Origin: Spinacia oleracea
Taxonomy: Eukaryota > Streptophyta > Magnoliopsida > Caryophyllales > Amaranthaceae
Assembly: GCF_020520425.1 (NCBI RefSeq)
Contig: NC_079491.1
Span: 5,071,143 to 5,135,142 of the forward strand
Reading direction: 5' to 3'
DNA length: 64,000 nt
Part shown: one piece after another, positions 34,981 through 46,984 of the stretch
Layout of the letters: each line of letters starts with the position of its first letter
Numbering within the stretch: the first letter of the stretch is position 1
Program-made: the position numbers and the translations under genes
Notes under the pieces: model-generated
Databases searched by the model: none
The model's input: the letters and a program-made list of their open reading frames with translations, nothing else
Told to the model about the DNA's origin: nothing

Positions 34981-35091
34981 ATGAATATCTTCTTAACCAT
35001 AGAAGATTTCGTATACAAATATCACCCCCCATATCAGAAAATAAAAATTAGTCATAAAAAAAACACGACCGTAGTTTCTCTGTCTAAGTAG
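34981..35091 (+). CDS. 36-aa open frame inside MULE 1
   Basis: MNIFLTIEDFVYKYHPPYQ and then KIKISHKKNTTVVSLSK. It is the first ATG downstream of the third promoter-like unit, after an A/C-rich leader typical of plant mRNAs (...catcacaacacaATG). No match is recognised. It could be the captured start of a host gene or simply an open frame by chance. The following 400 bp (35092-35520) are GC-richer and may be further captured sequence. Confidence 0.3.
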   Translation: MNIFLTIEDFVYKYHPPYQKIKISHKKNTTVVSLSK

Positions 35092-36214
35092 CCTTCCAAT
35101 GTCATGCTTCCATGACCCCTTGTTGAGTCATTCTCAAAGGGGTTGTGAATGTTGGAGAATCCTGAAAAGCAGATCATCGAATGGTGAGGAAATCATTTTT
35201 CGATGAAGTGAAGCTTGGGTTCGACAAAGGCGTGTTGTGAAGGGATCCACCTCGTGGGGCCTCACCTCGAGAGTTCTAGATGATGGCCATCAAACCAAGG
35301 CTTCAAGCAGTACATGAAACGAATGGATGGCATGTGAACAGAAGGTACGCGAGGCAGTTGGTCTGTATCCCAGAATGTCTGTATCCCGGGCCGAACAAAC
35401 GTGAGTCGGATCAAATTGTGCATAAATGGTATCCGTTACTCGGTTGGTCTTATGTTATGGTTCAAGTGTATACCCTTTTGAGGATTGGGTTGGCAACGGG
35501 TATTTACTAGCCTTGTACAGTGGGGAAGGACCATTGTCATGTAACTAGATTATCCTTTATTAATATATGTTGTGATTTTGTGTTTAATAAGTTAAGTGTA
35601 AGAACTATTTGTAATCACATCGACACTTGATTTTTAACTACTTAGATATCTCATAGGATTTTGCCTTGGGATATTTGATGTATATTAGACTTCTAGTCAT
35701 ATTAATGAATTAGGACTCGATCATATTGTAATCCCTATATCATTGTTCAATGGAATACACTGCCATCTTCCACCAAATGATCAATCTATTTGTTTGGGGG
35801 GATTAGATCTCAGTTTTTTCTTTCTCGGAATTAATCAAGATCAAATATTTTAGCATCTCTTTTAATATATTTTGTCAATTTTTATTGTAGATGTATAGGG
35901 TTAAATTGCTCTGTTATGATGAAATGTGTAGGGTGAAAAAGCAAATGAAAAGGCTAAGGAACTTGAAAAAGCTAAGTCAAAATCAAAAGAAGCTATTTTA
36001 AATCATTTATACACATGTAAATTGATTTCCCTTTATTTAAAATCAGTTTTATTATTATTTAATTGAACTTAACGGAAAATGTAACGGTGTTAATAAAAAT
36101 AGCTTATTCCATCCATTTTGAGGGACCTAAATGCTCCTTTTGAAACTTGAGGGACTTAACTGCTCCTTTTGGCAAAGTTAAGGGACCTCCAGACCTATTT
36201 ACTCCAAGTTTCTC

Positions 36215-36221
36215 TTATAAA
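36215..36221 (-). promoter_or_regulatory. Displaced TATA box of copy C
   Basis: The plus-strand text ctcttataaa is the counterpart of the TATA blocks of genes A and B. It is now separated from the copy-C ATG (33575) by MULE 1, about 2,640 bp instead of about 105 bp. Confidence 0.6.
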
Positions 36222-37850
36222 CATTTAGTTTTTATAACCTTCCAAAAAGGAGTTAAGTACAAGATTGGGACCTCAGTTTTCACATAAATCACCAATCAGG
36301 ACCTCAATCTTATTTACTCACCAATTGAGACCTAAGGTTAACAATCCGGCAAGTTAACCCAAGTTTAACTCACCGGAGCAAAAAATAAGAAACTTAGGTC
36401 CTTAATTCAATAACATCAATAACATAGGTCCTTGTTGCTTACTTATGAGTTTTCTAACATTTCAACTCTAAAATTAAAAATAAAAGCAATATGTTCTTGC
36501 TTCCTACAAAATATATCTGTTGGAGATCTTCAAAACAATGCATCACCTGTTATAAAATTACAACTAGTGCTGATAGTTCACAAAATTACAACTATTACTG
36601 CTAGTTCACAAAACCAAATTCTTGCAATCTACAGAAATGTTCCTGCGCGCTCATCCAGTAGTTCCTGCACTGCTTCCATTCTTCTCCAACCCTATGATCA
36701 ACTTCCAAAAACCAACCCAAACCTTGAAAAAAAAACCACAAAAAATCAAAGTATGACCATGTTGTATAAATGTCATCAAAGAGTTATGAAAAGGGTTTCA
36801 AGAACAACAAAAAAATCAGCAAAATACATGATTGAAGATATTACATGAATAATATATGAAGATTAAGACAACACGCACTTGTTTAGTTTCATATTAAATC
36901 AAGCTTTCCTTCTGTTAATTAGGGTCTTGGTTACTTTCACACACCTGTTTAAGTGTTTTAGTTTAAGAACATGATATTGGTGGCAATTTTGTCATCCATG
37001 TGCCTGATTTTTACTTCGACTTCTGAGACCCTAACCACTAAATTATTCTAATCAACCACAGTACATCTTAAGTACTCCTACATTTTGATAAAACTAGTTT
37101 AGATAAAGATAGTGCTAACTTTCACTAAGAGATAAAGTAGTAGTATTAAGTAACGGTACAATATGTCGTTAGCTTTTAGGTGAATGTCGTATGAGAATGG
37201 CTAATTAATTAACTCTACCTGACATATCTAGATGCATTTCCATGGAGTAAGATTGAGATTTTCTCTGTCTCTTATATCTCATTAAGTACAGTAGGATATA
37301 AACTACTCAATACTCATATAATCTGTATTTATGTGTTAATTAGTTTGGAGGTGGGCGGTATGTTGTTCATCCATACGAACTCCTGACAAGTTAATTGGTG
37401 TATATATTTTTACATAGTGAACAAAGGTTGTTGCTGCTGTAATGTGTGTGGTATCACTCAAGGCTGATAATTTGTTTAGGTTACCTGTGTTGATTGAGTG
37501 AGATACATTTGGAAGTTTACAACAGACTGACAAATTATATGAGTATCTCCAAGGACAGGCTGCCAAAATGAAAGTTGATCAATTTATTTTACATTGTATA
37601 TCTAGCATTGTGTTAAAAATATACAACCTGATTCCTGTTCAATTAGATTAATGTAGTACGCAGATTTAGCGTGAAAAAAGATCAGTTTTAGGCTCTGGAA
37701 TCTCATTAACAAACACAAATCACCTTACCTCCTAGCAACTCGATCTATTCAAATATTCAAGCTCATTAATCAAGCAACGCAATCTAATGCAATAAGTTGT
37801 GTGTAATTCATGTAAACATAAGAAGAAATGCAGAAAAGAGATGCACCTGT

Positions 37851-40700
37851 TTATGATTTTGTTAATGTTGAAGTGTTTGATGATATGCTTGTTTGCGATT
37901 GACTTCGGTTTAAATTTTGCAATGTGACAAAGAAATCATTAGTGAAGACACAAGCACCATAAATAATTAAAGAAATAGTTAGTGAGCTTACCACTGCTTG
38001 CCTTTGATATCCATTAGGATAAGTATAAACACCAATACCTCTTGTGTGCATAGGAGCAGCTGTATGAGTTTGCTGAGAAGACGGAACCACTGGCTTGGGT
38101 TTAGGTGGTTGTTTCTGCTTCTGTTTAGGTGTTGCAAGCGTCTGTGATGCTTGGCTTGGTACAACTAAGGGTGTCTCTCTCAATGGAATATGGCATTTTC
38201 TTTTGTTATGTCCTTCCCCTCCACAGTTACTGCACTTGTGCACTTGACCCTTCTTGGTTAACTTAAACCCTTCAACCTCACCAACTGATGGCTTCCTCTT
38301 AACGGTAGGTCTATTGTTTAATTTCTTCACCACTGGTGCTACAATTGGAGCATAAGGAGATTCTGGCCATTGTTGTGGACCATTTAAAGGCTCTAAAGGA
38401 TACTGATAAGCCTTTAAATATGTGTCCTTGGCGAAGCAGCTTGCTACGTAGTGTTCAGGATGCTCAACTGCTTTCCAAATAGCCGCAATAGCATGGTTAC
38501 ACGGCACACCACTAAGTTGCCAAGCATTGCAACTACAAGTTCTTTCCAGTAAACTTACAACATATCTAACCAGTGTAGCACCCTCTCTCACACCATAAGA
38601 GAAATGTCCATCCCAAAATGCTGACCATCCCCGTGCATCAATTTTAGATTTCTCTAATCTTTGTTGAATCCGAGGACAAATCAGAATCTCCTTCTTAGCA
38701 ATAAAGTCCCTCTTTTTGTGTAATCTCTCCATTAACCCCTCCTTTATATCCTCAAGCATTGTTATGATTGGCTTATGCCTTGATGACAGTATGTATGCAT
38801 TGAATACCTCATTCATATTGTTGTCGATGCTGTCACACTGAGATTGAGGAGTAAAGTATGCCCTAACCCACTTTTTGTAATTCCTTTTCTTCAAGTCCTC
38901 TGCAGCAATTTCTGAAATTGAAGAAAACAGTTGCATATTTGTCTTGTAATCATTTTCTGTTGTACTCTTTGCAATTTTCCAAAACCCTCTCCTGTACAGC
39001 AGACCGCCTCCGTATACTTGCCTGAAATTACAGTAAACATGCCTAGCACAGACCCTTGTATCTGCCCTTGGCCATATGTCAGACACGACTTTTAATAACC
39101 CCTTCTGTTGGTCAGACATTATTGTATAACCACTCCCATCTGTAGTGTCCAGATCATCAGCTAGAAGTTGAAGAAACCAACTCCAAGTTTCAGTGCTTTC
39201 AGTTTCTACACATGCCCAAGCTATCGGGAACATTTGATTGTTTCCATCCCTGCCAACAGCAACAAGAAGTTGGCCACCATATGGACCCTTTAAAAAACAC
39301 CCATCAATTCCAAAGAAAGCTCTACACCCAGCCAAGAAACCTTTTTTAATAGCAGCAAAGCAAATATAGATTCTCTCAAACACATTGTTGTCAAGTTTGA
39401 ACTTGACTGTGTTCTCCGGGTTCGACCTTAGGATCTCCTGTGCATATCTATGCAACAATGAGTACTGCTCTTTATACTCACCTAATATCACATTTTGAGC
39501 CATTTTTCTTGCCTTCACAGCGAGCCACAATGAGATCTTTATACCCCATTCAGACCAAACCGTCTCAACTATCTCTTTGCACCTTATATATGGATTTACT
39601 TTGAATTTTACATGGTAATTCTTAGCAATCCATGCACATGAATTTTTTTAACCCTAGGCAATCTGCCACAATTGTGGTGTGGGATGTGTGTCTTGACTAC
39701 GAGTGTTTCTTTCCCCCGCTCAAGTAATGCCCATATGTACCATGGACAACCCTGCTCTTTAGCTTTGCATCTAGCCCCCATCCTTCTCTTATCATTTTTT
39801 GTGTAAACCACATCCCTACCTACGCTCACACAGTAGCTAGTCACAGCCTCTCTAAACTCAATAGCATCTTGAAACTCTTGACCTAAGAAAAACGGAGATT
39901 GTGATTCTGATGTCCCAAATAGAAGGTGATTGGACGTAGACGATAACTTAGGTCTTTTCTTAACCCTAGATGGTTGTGGTAGAAGGTAACCACAATCTTC
40001 TTCCTGGTCATCATCTGAGTTAGCAGGAGAATGAAACTCCTCATCATCATCCTTGTAATCACTATCAACCTCTAAATTCTTATCACCTAACCTCCCTGCA
40101 ACTCTATTCAAAGACTCCAGCTCTTTTAGTTATCCATTTTCAGTTTTGGCAGCCTCTTTGATCTTTTTTTCTAGCATCCTTAACTTCTACATCCTCATTA
40201 TCACTCCCTTCTTCGTCATAATCTATGTCATCACCTAGATGATCATGCTCAGTTGTATGGCCAGTCACACCAGGATTAACAACATGATCCTGCTCAGCAA
40301 ACACATTACCATGCTCCGTAAACTCAACCGGATCAACTTGAACAGACTCAAAGTATGACTTAAATGGTTGCCCCTGTCCCCCAACAACAACTTCATCATC
40401 ATGCTCAGTAAACACATCGATAATTCTGAACTCTTCTAGAAGGCTAATGAACATACTGAAGATGGTATCATCATAAGACAAGAACCTAACACCAGTTTGT
40501 AAGTTCTTAAGGGGATCACAATAATGAAGCTTAATCACATTATCATACCCTAATGAGTTGATCAAGTTTTTGAAGTATTGTGCACTGACATTATTAGGCA
40601 AGTCATTGACAATCTTAACTTGACCCCCAAGATAAGAAAAATTAGGATCACACACCCACTTTCCACCATGATGCAATATAATACAAGGTGGGATATCCAT
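37851..40700 (-). pseudogene. MULE transposase (MuDR family), broken
   Basis: Three segments in order. 40700-40140 starts MDIPPCIILHHGGKW, a PB1-like N-terminal domain with an acidic linker. 40111-39608 is the plant MuDR DNA-binding domain (FREAVTSYCVSVGRD...CKAKEQGCPWYIWA). 39640-37851 is the MULE DDE transposase: GIDGCFLKGPYGG (first D), MSDQQKG (second D), CARHVYCNF, NNMNEVFN (candidate E), a SWIM zinc finger (CNAWQLSGVPCNHAIA) and a CCHC knuckle (CSNCGGEGHNKRKC). A frame change plus a stop near 40115-40150 and a second frame change near 39640 break the frame. The C-terminal tail may continue in another exon, since GTAAGC follows at about 37990. A leader intron (donor 42101, acceptor 40703) matches plant MULE gene structure. 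Confidence 0.8.
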
Positions 40701-40978
40701 ATCTACATAAAAAAAAACGACCATATATCAAGCACCGTTATAATTAATCGTACATTGATTTGAAGAATATAAATAAATATCAAAGAAACAACCAATCATA
40801 TATCAAGTACTTCAATTTTGAATTATTAAGCTAGGCTTTAGCTCATCAGTGCTCAATACTTAAGGAATTGATATTTATTTGGCTCTAAGATAAACTACTA
40901 CATTCTTTTTTATTCCATGTCCAGAGTCTTGACTTTAATTGTGTCAAAAGATCTGATTTAGGGGGCAGCGGCACATCC

Positions 40979-41208
40979 TAAGACTTGAACTAATATGTTA
41001 TAAACAATGTCAACTGTTTTTTTCTTTTGACAGCCACAATGTCAACTGTAAAGACTGTCAACTGTCAAGTAGGCATTAAAACAAGAAATGTGTTAAGACT
41101 TGAACTAATATGTTATAAACAATGTCAACTGTTTTTTTCTTTTGACAGCCACAATGTCAACTGCAAAGACTGTCAACTGTCAAGTAGGCATTAAAACAAG
41201 AAATGTGT
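40979..41208. repeat. 115-bp tandem duplication in MULE 2 leader intron
   Basis: Units 40979-41093 and 41094-41208, beginning TAAGACTTGAACTAATA, are nearly identical. They are rich in CAACTGT motifs. Further right (about 42018-42033) the leader holds AAACCCTAAACCCTAA, a telo-box-like motif common in plant 5' leaders. Confidence 0.7.
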
Positions 41209-42474
41209 TAAGACTATCAATTCTCAAGTAGACTCAAAACAAATTCATTTCAAAGTACTTTTTCCTAGTTTAGTAGAAAAATACACTTTGGCTTTGGACA
41301 ATTGTGACTGAAATAGAGAAGAGGGAATGAAGTTGCTTTGCTTCAGGTTCTGTAAAGCTTAATTACATTTACTCGAGTGATCCATCTTAAACCTCATTTT
41401 GTATCTAATTACCCATAACCATGGTCGGTTTCTTGATTACCAATCCATGGCCCATTCAGAACAGAAGCTTAATTAAAGTCTATTTCCAATAAATAGTTGT
41501 AGCCTGTAGGTACACTCAGTTTACAACCTTGTCATATTTCTTGTTTACGCATACTCTCTGAGGGTCCTTGTCACATTTCTTTGACGCTTTAGATGGAGAA
41601 TATGATCATGGGAATAGGCCTAAACTTTCCTTACATTGCTAGCCATTGTGTGCCATATGATTCTTGCACACTGTTAGCTGCATTTTAATCTCTGTTCATT
41701 ATTTTTGAAAAATTTCTCATTATTTGTTTTCCTGTTCTTTTGAAACACTATACTGAAATAAAGATGGCTACTATTTCGAACCCAGACATGATTCCCTTTC
41801 AAAAGGATAATAAAAGTTAGTGATGCTCAATTTACTAATCTCTAAACAATTTCCCCTGTTTTACTAATTCAAACCCTAATAAGTTTATCAATTAGCCCAA
41901 TTCATAAACACTTTTGCCTAAATTTTTTGTCTTTTTAGATTAATATACCAACCCCTGTAAAAACAAATCTTAAACAACATAAAATCGCACAAAAAAAGAA
42001 AATTGAACTTGCATCTACAAACCCTAAACCCTAACATATCCAGTAAAAATCAACTCAATTTCGAGGGAAAAAAATTGCTAGCACACAAATAAACTACATA
42101 CCTTTCACAGTTGGTGTGAATTTTCTGCGATTTTCTCGTTTGGGTAGCTGTTGCAGACGGCTTCAATACTTGACAATGGGATTTTTCGAGTTACAGAGAC
42201 AAGGAGGACGACGAATTGAGCGGGAAGAAGAATTAGAAACAGCGTTTCCTTGTGAACGTTTGAAGGGTAGGTATTTTTTCATATTCCCCATGCTTCTACG
42301 TGTCAAAGAATAATGAAGTATTGTAGTCCAGGCCCATATTTAACTCACCTTTGGTTAACATTGATCAGAATTCTTTTTATAGGTTCTAAACGGTGACTAA
42401 ATAAAAGATAGGTCCTGATTGGTGATTAAAATCAAAAGATAAGTCCTTATTTTGGGCTTAACTCTTCCAAAAAG

Positions 42475-42932
42475 TAGTGTCACCTTTAGGGTTTTCGAAC
42501 GGATAAAATGTTTTATTTATTTATGAGTGGTTTGATATAAGGAGGTTATTGATTTTCACTCTTTCAATTAAATATGATAATGTGATAATGTATCATGATT
42601 TGATTTGGTTGGAGAAAAAATAGAGTCTTAAGCGGAAGCTTAGATTTTCAAAGCCACCTTTAAAACTTACTAAAGTTTCTTAACCCGTTATCTCAAGAGT
42701 ATGGTTAAAGACTCCACTCCAGACTATGAATTATTTCGAAAGGGTTTACAATGGATCTTTAAGTTTATGTTAGGTTCAACTTATTTTGACTTATCTCAGA
42801 TAAAATAAATTAAGATAAGAAGATTAAGTGATTTAAAGTTTATTCTTTTCCTTTGTGTGTAAGGATTAATTCATAGAGACCAAACGCTCGGATTATTTCA
42901 TAGACAATATGTGGTTATAAATGAAACTTATG

Positions 42933-42938
<6 letters not shown>
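42475..42938. other. Intergenic, no gene seen
   Basis: AT-rich DNA following the MULE 2 target duplication; no coding region supported. Confidence 0.4.
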
Positions 42939-42970
<32 letters not shown>

Positions 42971-42995
42971 TAAATAATAATAATAATAATAATAA

Positions 42996-43384
42996 CTAGT
43001 GTGTGGCCCGGGCGATGCTCCGGTCTCTACATTGAATAGTTAAAATTTTAGATTTTTCTTGAGCTCAATATTTGACGAAATGCATGTATACCACTTATTT
43101 CATAGAAAATAAAAAATCAAAGAAAAATTTAGTTGGTTTAGACTTCATGTTAACATTTATTTATAAATTAATGTGAAGAAACAAACCACAATTGGTGGTT
43201 GGTTAAGATGGTAATGAGAAATATCATTCAGACATGAGGTCTAGAGTTCGAACCTCATTGTATTGATTTTTGGTTATTCATGACATGGCATACCACTTGG
43301 TGAGTGAATGATGTGGCGCAAAGGGAAGAGTACTACGTGACACATAGACGTTTTCCACAATGCTTTTTAATATATTAGTATAGA
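42996..43384 (-). mobile_element. Small non-autonomous Helitron
   Basis: Minus reading: 5' end TCTATACTAATATATTAAAA, 3' end a hairpin CCGGAGC-atc-GCCCGG a few bases before CTAG, inserted between A and T with no target duplication. These are the three Helitron hallmarks. 389 bp, no Rep/helicase. A tRNA-like module lies inside (plus strand, about 43193-43262). Confidence 0.8.
43193..43262 (+). other. tRNA-like module inside Helitron
   Basis: TGGTGGTTGGTTAAGATGG (box A-like) and GAGTTCGAACCTC (box B-like) lie about 45 bp apart. Probably tRNA- or SINE-derived; not a functional tRNA. Confidence 0.4.
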
Positions 43385-43405
43385 TAATAATAATAATAAT
43401 AATAA

Positions 43406-44429
43406 TACTCCAGGGCTCAAGACATTGGGGCACGGGCAGCTGCCCACATTTTCAGCAGGATCGGGTTCGCCATAGCTAGAGGAGTGGGGGCCCAGATTGT
43501 ATCTCGGCTCCCCTCCAACTTCTTGTAGTTTACTTGATCTTTGTAGCTTGTTAAGCTTGTAACGTTTTGGTGGTTTCCCATAATAATAATAATAATAATA
43601 ATAATAAAAGTGAAAAAAAACTTGTGTTATTTACGGAGTAGTTTGAACTATTGATAAATTTGAGTTGTTATTCGATACGAATTGATTTTTGGATTTCGAT
43701 TCATATCAGTTTCGAGTTGTTTCATATTTTGCAGTTACTTTTTATTCGGGTATATTCTAGTATCGGGTCATTTCGTGTCGTTGTTTCGGATCAAAATTAG
43801 ATTAAGAATCGAGTCAATCAAATCTTTCTTTTGGGTTCAGGGTAGTTTCCCCAGGTCTAGTTGCAACCTATTAAAATGAAATAAAAATATTAATGAGGTC
43901 ATTTTGGATTTTGAACGAGATTTTTTTTCCTTATAAAGCTAACATGTGGACAATAGTGAGGTAAGTGGCTATTACTTTAGTAATACTACCCGTTTTAAAA
44001 TGTTCGATCTTTACATTTTATGTTTTAGTCTGTTTCATAATGTTTTTTATATTGTGCTTTATTATATTTGAATACGAAATTTAACATTCTAACCCCTCTT
44101 ACCCCACAACATTTATCACTTTCCACTCACTCTCTCTTATTTAATTTATTTATTTTACATTCACCCACCTTTTTACACTTTCTTACTTTATCCATATTTT
44201 ATTACATTCATCCACCTTTTTACACACTTTTTTTTGTCTTAATATTTGTGCGGATAGTAATCGTAAATAACATTATGAAACAGATGTATTATTATTTATA
44301 AATAGATTTCTATTAGATTGGAAAAAGCACAAAATTAAAACTGGAATTGGTTAGTTGTCTTCTAATAACAAAAAACGGAAAAATAAAAGTGATACAAAAC
44401 AATCTCTTATGCTGGTTGACCTAATCCAA
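43406..44429. other. Intergenic, no gene seen
   Basis: 43409-43560 is a GC-richer piece (actccagggctcaag...ggtggtttccc) ending in a TAA run, perhaps the 3' end of a LINE with a TAA-type tail, but too short to assign. The rest is AT-rich. Confidence 0.35.
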
Positions 44430-44439
44430 TTAGTTATAT

Positions 44440-44620
44440 GGGTTAGACGAGTTTTCCGATAAACGGTTCACCCTTAGGGCTAATCCGGATTCGGGGCGAG
44501 TTCTGAGTGGATAGGTTCCATTTCCCTCCCAATTGTTGTTGCGGGGGATCGAACACGGGTTCTCCCTACCAAGTTCAGTCTCAATCACCACTGAACCAAC
44601 AGTCAATTGCCTCAATCCTT
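44440..44620 (-). mobile_element. tRNA-derived SINE, long copy
   Basis: On the minus strand, box A TGGTTCAGTGG and box B GTTCGATCCCC lie about 40 bp apart, followed by a tRNA-unrelated body (CAACAACAATTGGGAGGG, GAACTCGCCCCGAATCCG). A second copy at 54940-55091 shares the body, proving a dispersed SINE family. Confidence 0.8.
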
Positions 44621-44889
44621 TATTATTGGGTTCAACTTAACCACGTTATAGTATATACTCCACTCCAGATCCCGTTTCAGTTGAGGGTCTTCGGATTCGT
44701 CTCCATCCACATGAGAAATAATAATACTCCTAACTCCAACGCTCTTTCATTGGATGATCACTTATATCTAATGGGCCAGGTTGATCGGCCCAAGTTAAGT
44801 TAGGTTCTTAACAATTCCCTAACTCCAACGCTCTGCCTATATATGCATGGTGCGGATTCCATGATTTACTAATAAACCCTAAATATATC

Positions 44890-46064
44890 ATGGAATCTAT
44901 AAACCCTAAATACCACCGGAAAAATTATCACCGGAAAGTATCATGGTCGGAATTACCACCGGACCTCTTAATATCCATCATAGAACGCCTTGATCCCCAA
45001 TATGATATCTTCAACCTCCGGCGAGTTTGTAAGACATGGAGGACAACAGTTTCTCTTACCCTCCTCTCGAAAAACATCTTATCCCCTCTTATCCCACAAT
45101 TTCTCCCGTTCAATGATGCAACCAGAACCGAATTTAAAGTGGTTATGGGTTCGTTTATCCGAATTCAATCACTTGTCAACCCGAATCTCCCACCGTGTTT
45201 ATTAACCTGTATTGAAATTAACTCGGGTAAGTTCTCCATCAGATCTCCCCTTTCCCACCATGCTGCAACCAGATAACATTTTGATAATCATCCTCACATT
45301 CTTCCCGAAGATTTCCCACATGCTTTGGATCTTTCACGTTTTCGTGTATCGGAATTGGGTCGGTTCCATACCAAAACATGTAAAATCAAGAACAAATTAG
45401 TTAGGTCTAAGGTGATACTAATTAAGGATCCGAATTGTGAAAATCATGCTACGGTTAATAACTACACTCTTGTGGAGATGTCTCGAACACAACCCTTATC
45501 AGCAACAAGGGTTACAAGTAATGTCGTAGAAAAACATGATGTTATTTTCGAGACAAAAGAAAGGATAAAGATTTGTGACTTTGTCGAATTCAAGGGGAAG
45601 ATTTATGCAGTTAATAGCGTTGGTAAGTTGTTTTCGATGGATTATCATACTTTAAAAATGTCGATGATTACAAAAGTTGACACCTTTAAAAGTATGAAAT
45701 ATTTAGTTGTATCATCATCATCAAGTGAATTATATTTAGTTTTTCGGTGTTTAAGCTGAACGAGAAGAAGAAGAAATGGAAAAAGATAAAGAGTATAGGT
45801 GATGATAAGATATTGTTTATAACTTTTGATGGTTGTTTCTTCGCCTCGGCCAATGATTTTCCAGGATGGAAAGGGAATTGTATTGTATTCCATTATCACA
45901 GATTTGACGAATTTGAATATGCTTTTATTAAATTTGTGGTTGGTGTTTTTCATCTCGACGGTGGTGATAGTGGTCCGCTAACATCTTTTCCGGGCTATTA
46001 TAACATGTTATGGCCACCACCATCATGGCTCTGGACCGATACAGGTTTATTAAACATAGGGTGA
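44890..46064 (+). pseudogene. F-box/DUF295 (KIB1-like) gene, broken
   Basis: Starts MESINPKYH; the F-box is WSELPPDLLISIIERLDPQYD (about residues 19-60). The C-terminal DUF295/KIB1-type part includes CDFVEFKGKIYAVNSVGKLF, DGCFFASANDFPGWKGNCIVF and WPPPSWLW. The frame has one in-frame stop (TAA at 45274, immediately followed by homologous sequence in the same frame) and one frame change near 45745. Otherwise it keeps the family order over about 390 codons without introns. Working members are substrate adaptors of SCF ubiquitin ligases and bind SKP1 through the F-box. It is a recent pseudogene unless the sequence has errors. Related exon relics lie at 222-619. Confidence 0.75.
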
Positions 46065-46293
46065 GATTAGCTTTAACCATTATACATACTTAATATACTT
46101 TGTTTTTGTTTTTCCTCGATTAAAAAATTGTTAATTTTGAGACTACGGTGGTTTAATTGGTTTTTGAAGTGAAAGTGATATGGAAGGAGAAAGAGAAGTA
46201 CCCAACTCTGTGCAAGCTTCCAAAAGACGACGACATTCTTTAAGAAGAAGGTAATCCATCTTACTCTCAATCTTTCACATTTCCCCTATTTTA

Positions 46294-46516
46294 GGCTCCG
46301 TTTGGTAAGGCGTAAAACATTTTCATTGTAAAACGATTTTCCATGGAAAATAGATTTCAAGGGAAAACACAATTCCAAACTAGTTTTCCTTTGTTTTGTA
46401 ACTTAGGCTCCGTTTGGTAAGGCGTAAAATATTTTCATTGTAAAACGATTTTCCATGGAAAATAGATTTCAAGGGAAAACACAATTCCAAAGGGAGGTAA
46501 GGAACCAAACGGAGCC
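46294..46516. mobile_element. Tandem PIF/Harbinger-type MITEs
   Basis: Two left ends GGCTCCGTTTGGTAAGGCG (46294, 46406) spaced 112 bp apart, but one right end CCAAACGGAGCC (to 46516), with TTA at 46291, 46403 and 46517. The copies are nearly identical over about 95 bp. The second is complete (111 bp); the first lacks its right end. Confidence 0.75.
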
Positions 46517-46984
46517 TTATTGTTTAGGATGAATATTTTTTTTTGGAGATAGATGAAATTTCTCATTATTTTAAGTAATTAATTTGTTGATTAGGGAAAT
46601 GATATTCTGGAGATTAACTACTCCTTGGGTCCTTTCGATACGAAGGTAAGTTTTTCTTCATCAACTTCGCCCTTTTTTTTTTTGCATTGGTCGATTATAC
46701 TTTTAAGATTAAAATATTTATAGTCAATTTTTAATGTGATTGTCAAATGTGAAATTGTTTGAGGATTGTATAGTGTATACATTGTTGATTTTGTCATAGT
46801 TAGGATTCTGTTTGAAGTTTGGTTATTCTTTTAGTTTTGTAATTTGACAATATTAGAGTAATGTCAATCCTTCATAGGGACTCTTCATTTTACCGTGACG
46901 AGTAATGAATCCTTGACATTTAGATTTGGATATGGACAGGTGACACATTGTTTTGGATTCTTGACATTTAGATATGGGTATGGA

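Larger units (their letters stand above)
33652..36205. mobile_element. MULE 1, in the core promoter of copy C
   Basis: Long inverted ends of about 100 bp (33652-33751 and 36106-36205) with AGTAAATAG.TCTG.AGGTCCCT at their tips and a perfect 9-bp target duplication AAGTTTCTC (33643-33651, 36206-36214). Both are diagnostic of Mutator-like elements. There is no transposase inside. The interior holds a triplicated promoter-like unit (34445-34882) and a 36-aa open frame, in the manner of Pack-MULEs that carry captured host DNA. Confidence 0.85.
36250..42464 (-). mobile_element. MULE 2 with MuDR-type transposase
   Basis: A 6,215-bp element with ends GAGTTAAG...CTTAACTC and imperfect inverted repeats over about 100 bp that share AATCACCAATCAGGACCT. 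It is flanked by TTCCAAAAAG on both sides (36240-36249, 42465-42474), a 9-10 bp Mutator-type duplication. It carries the transposase on the minus strand with a leader intron. Structurally complete, but the transposase frame has two breaks. Confidence 0.85.
42939..43405. repeat. TAA microsatellite interrupted by a Helitron
   Basis: TAA repeats on both sides (42939-42995 and 43385-43405) are halves of one array split by the 389-bp Helitron. A further TAA run lies at 43580-43608. Confidence 0.75.

Noticed and set aside
35280-35510. A 76-aa frame inside MULE 1
   Set aside because: Its GC-richer sequence may be captured host DNA, but no family or splice pattern supports it as a gene.
44068-44301. 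A 77-aa plus-strand frame
   Set aside because: AT-rich chance frame with repeated 'cacccacctttttacac' phrases; no domain.
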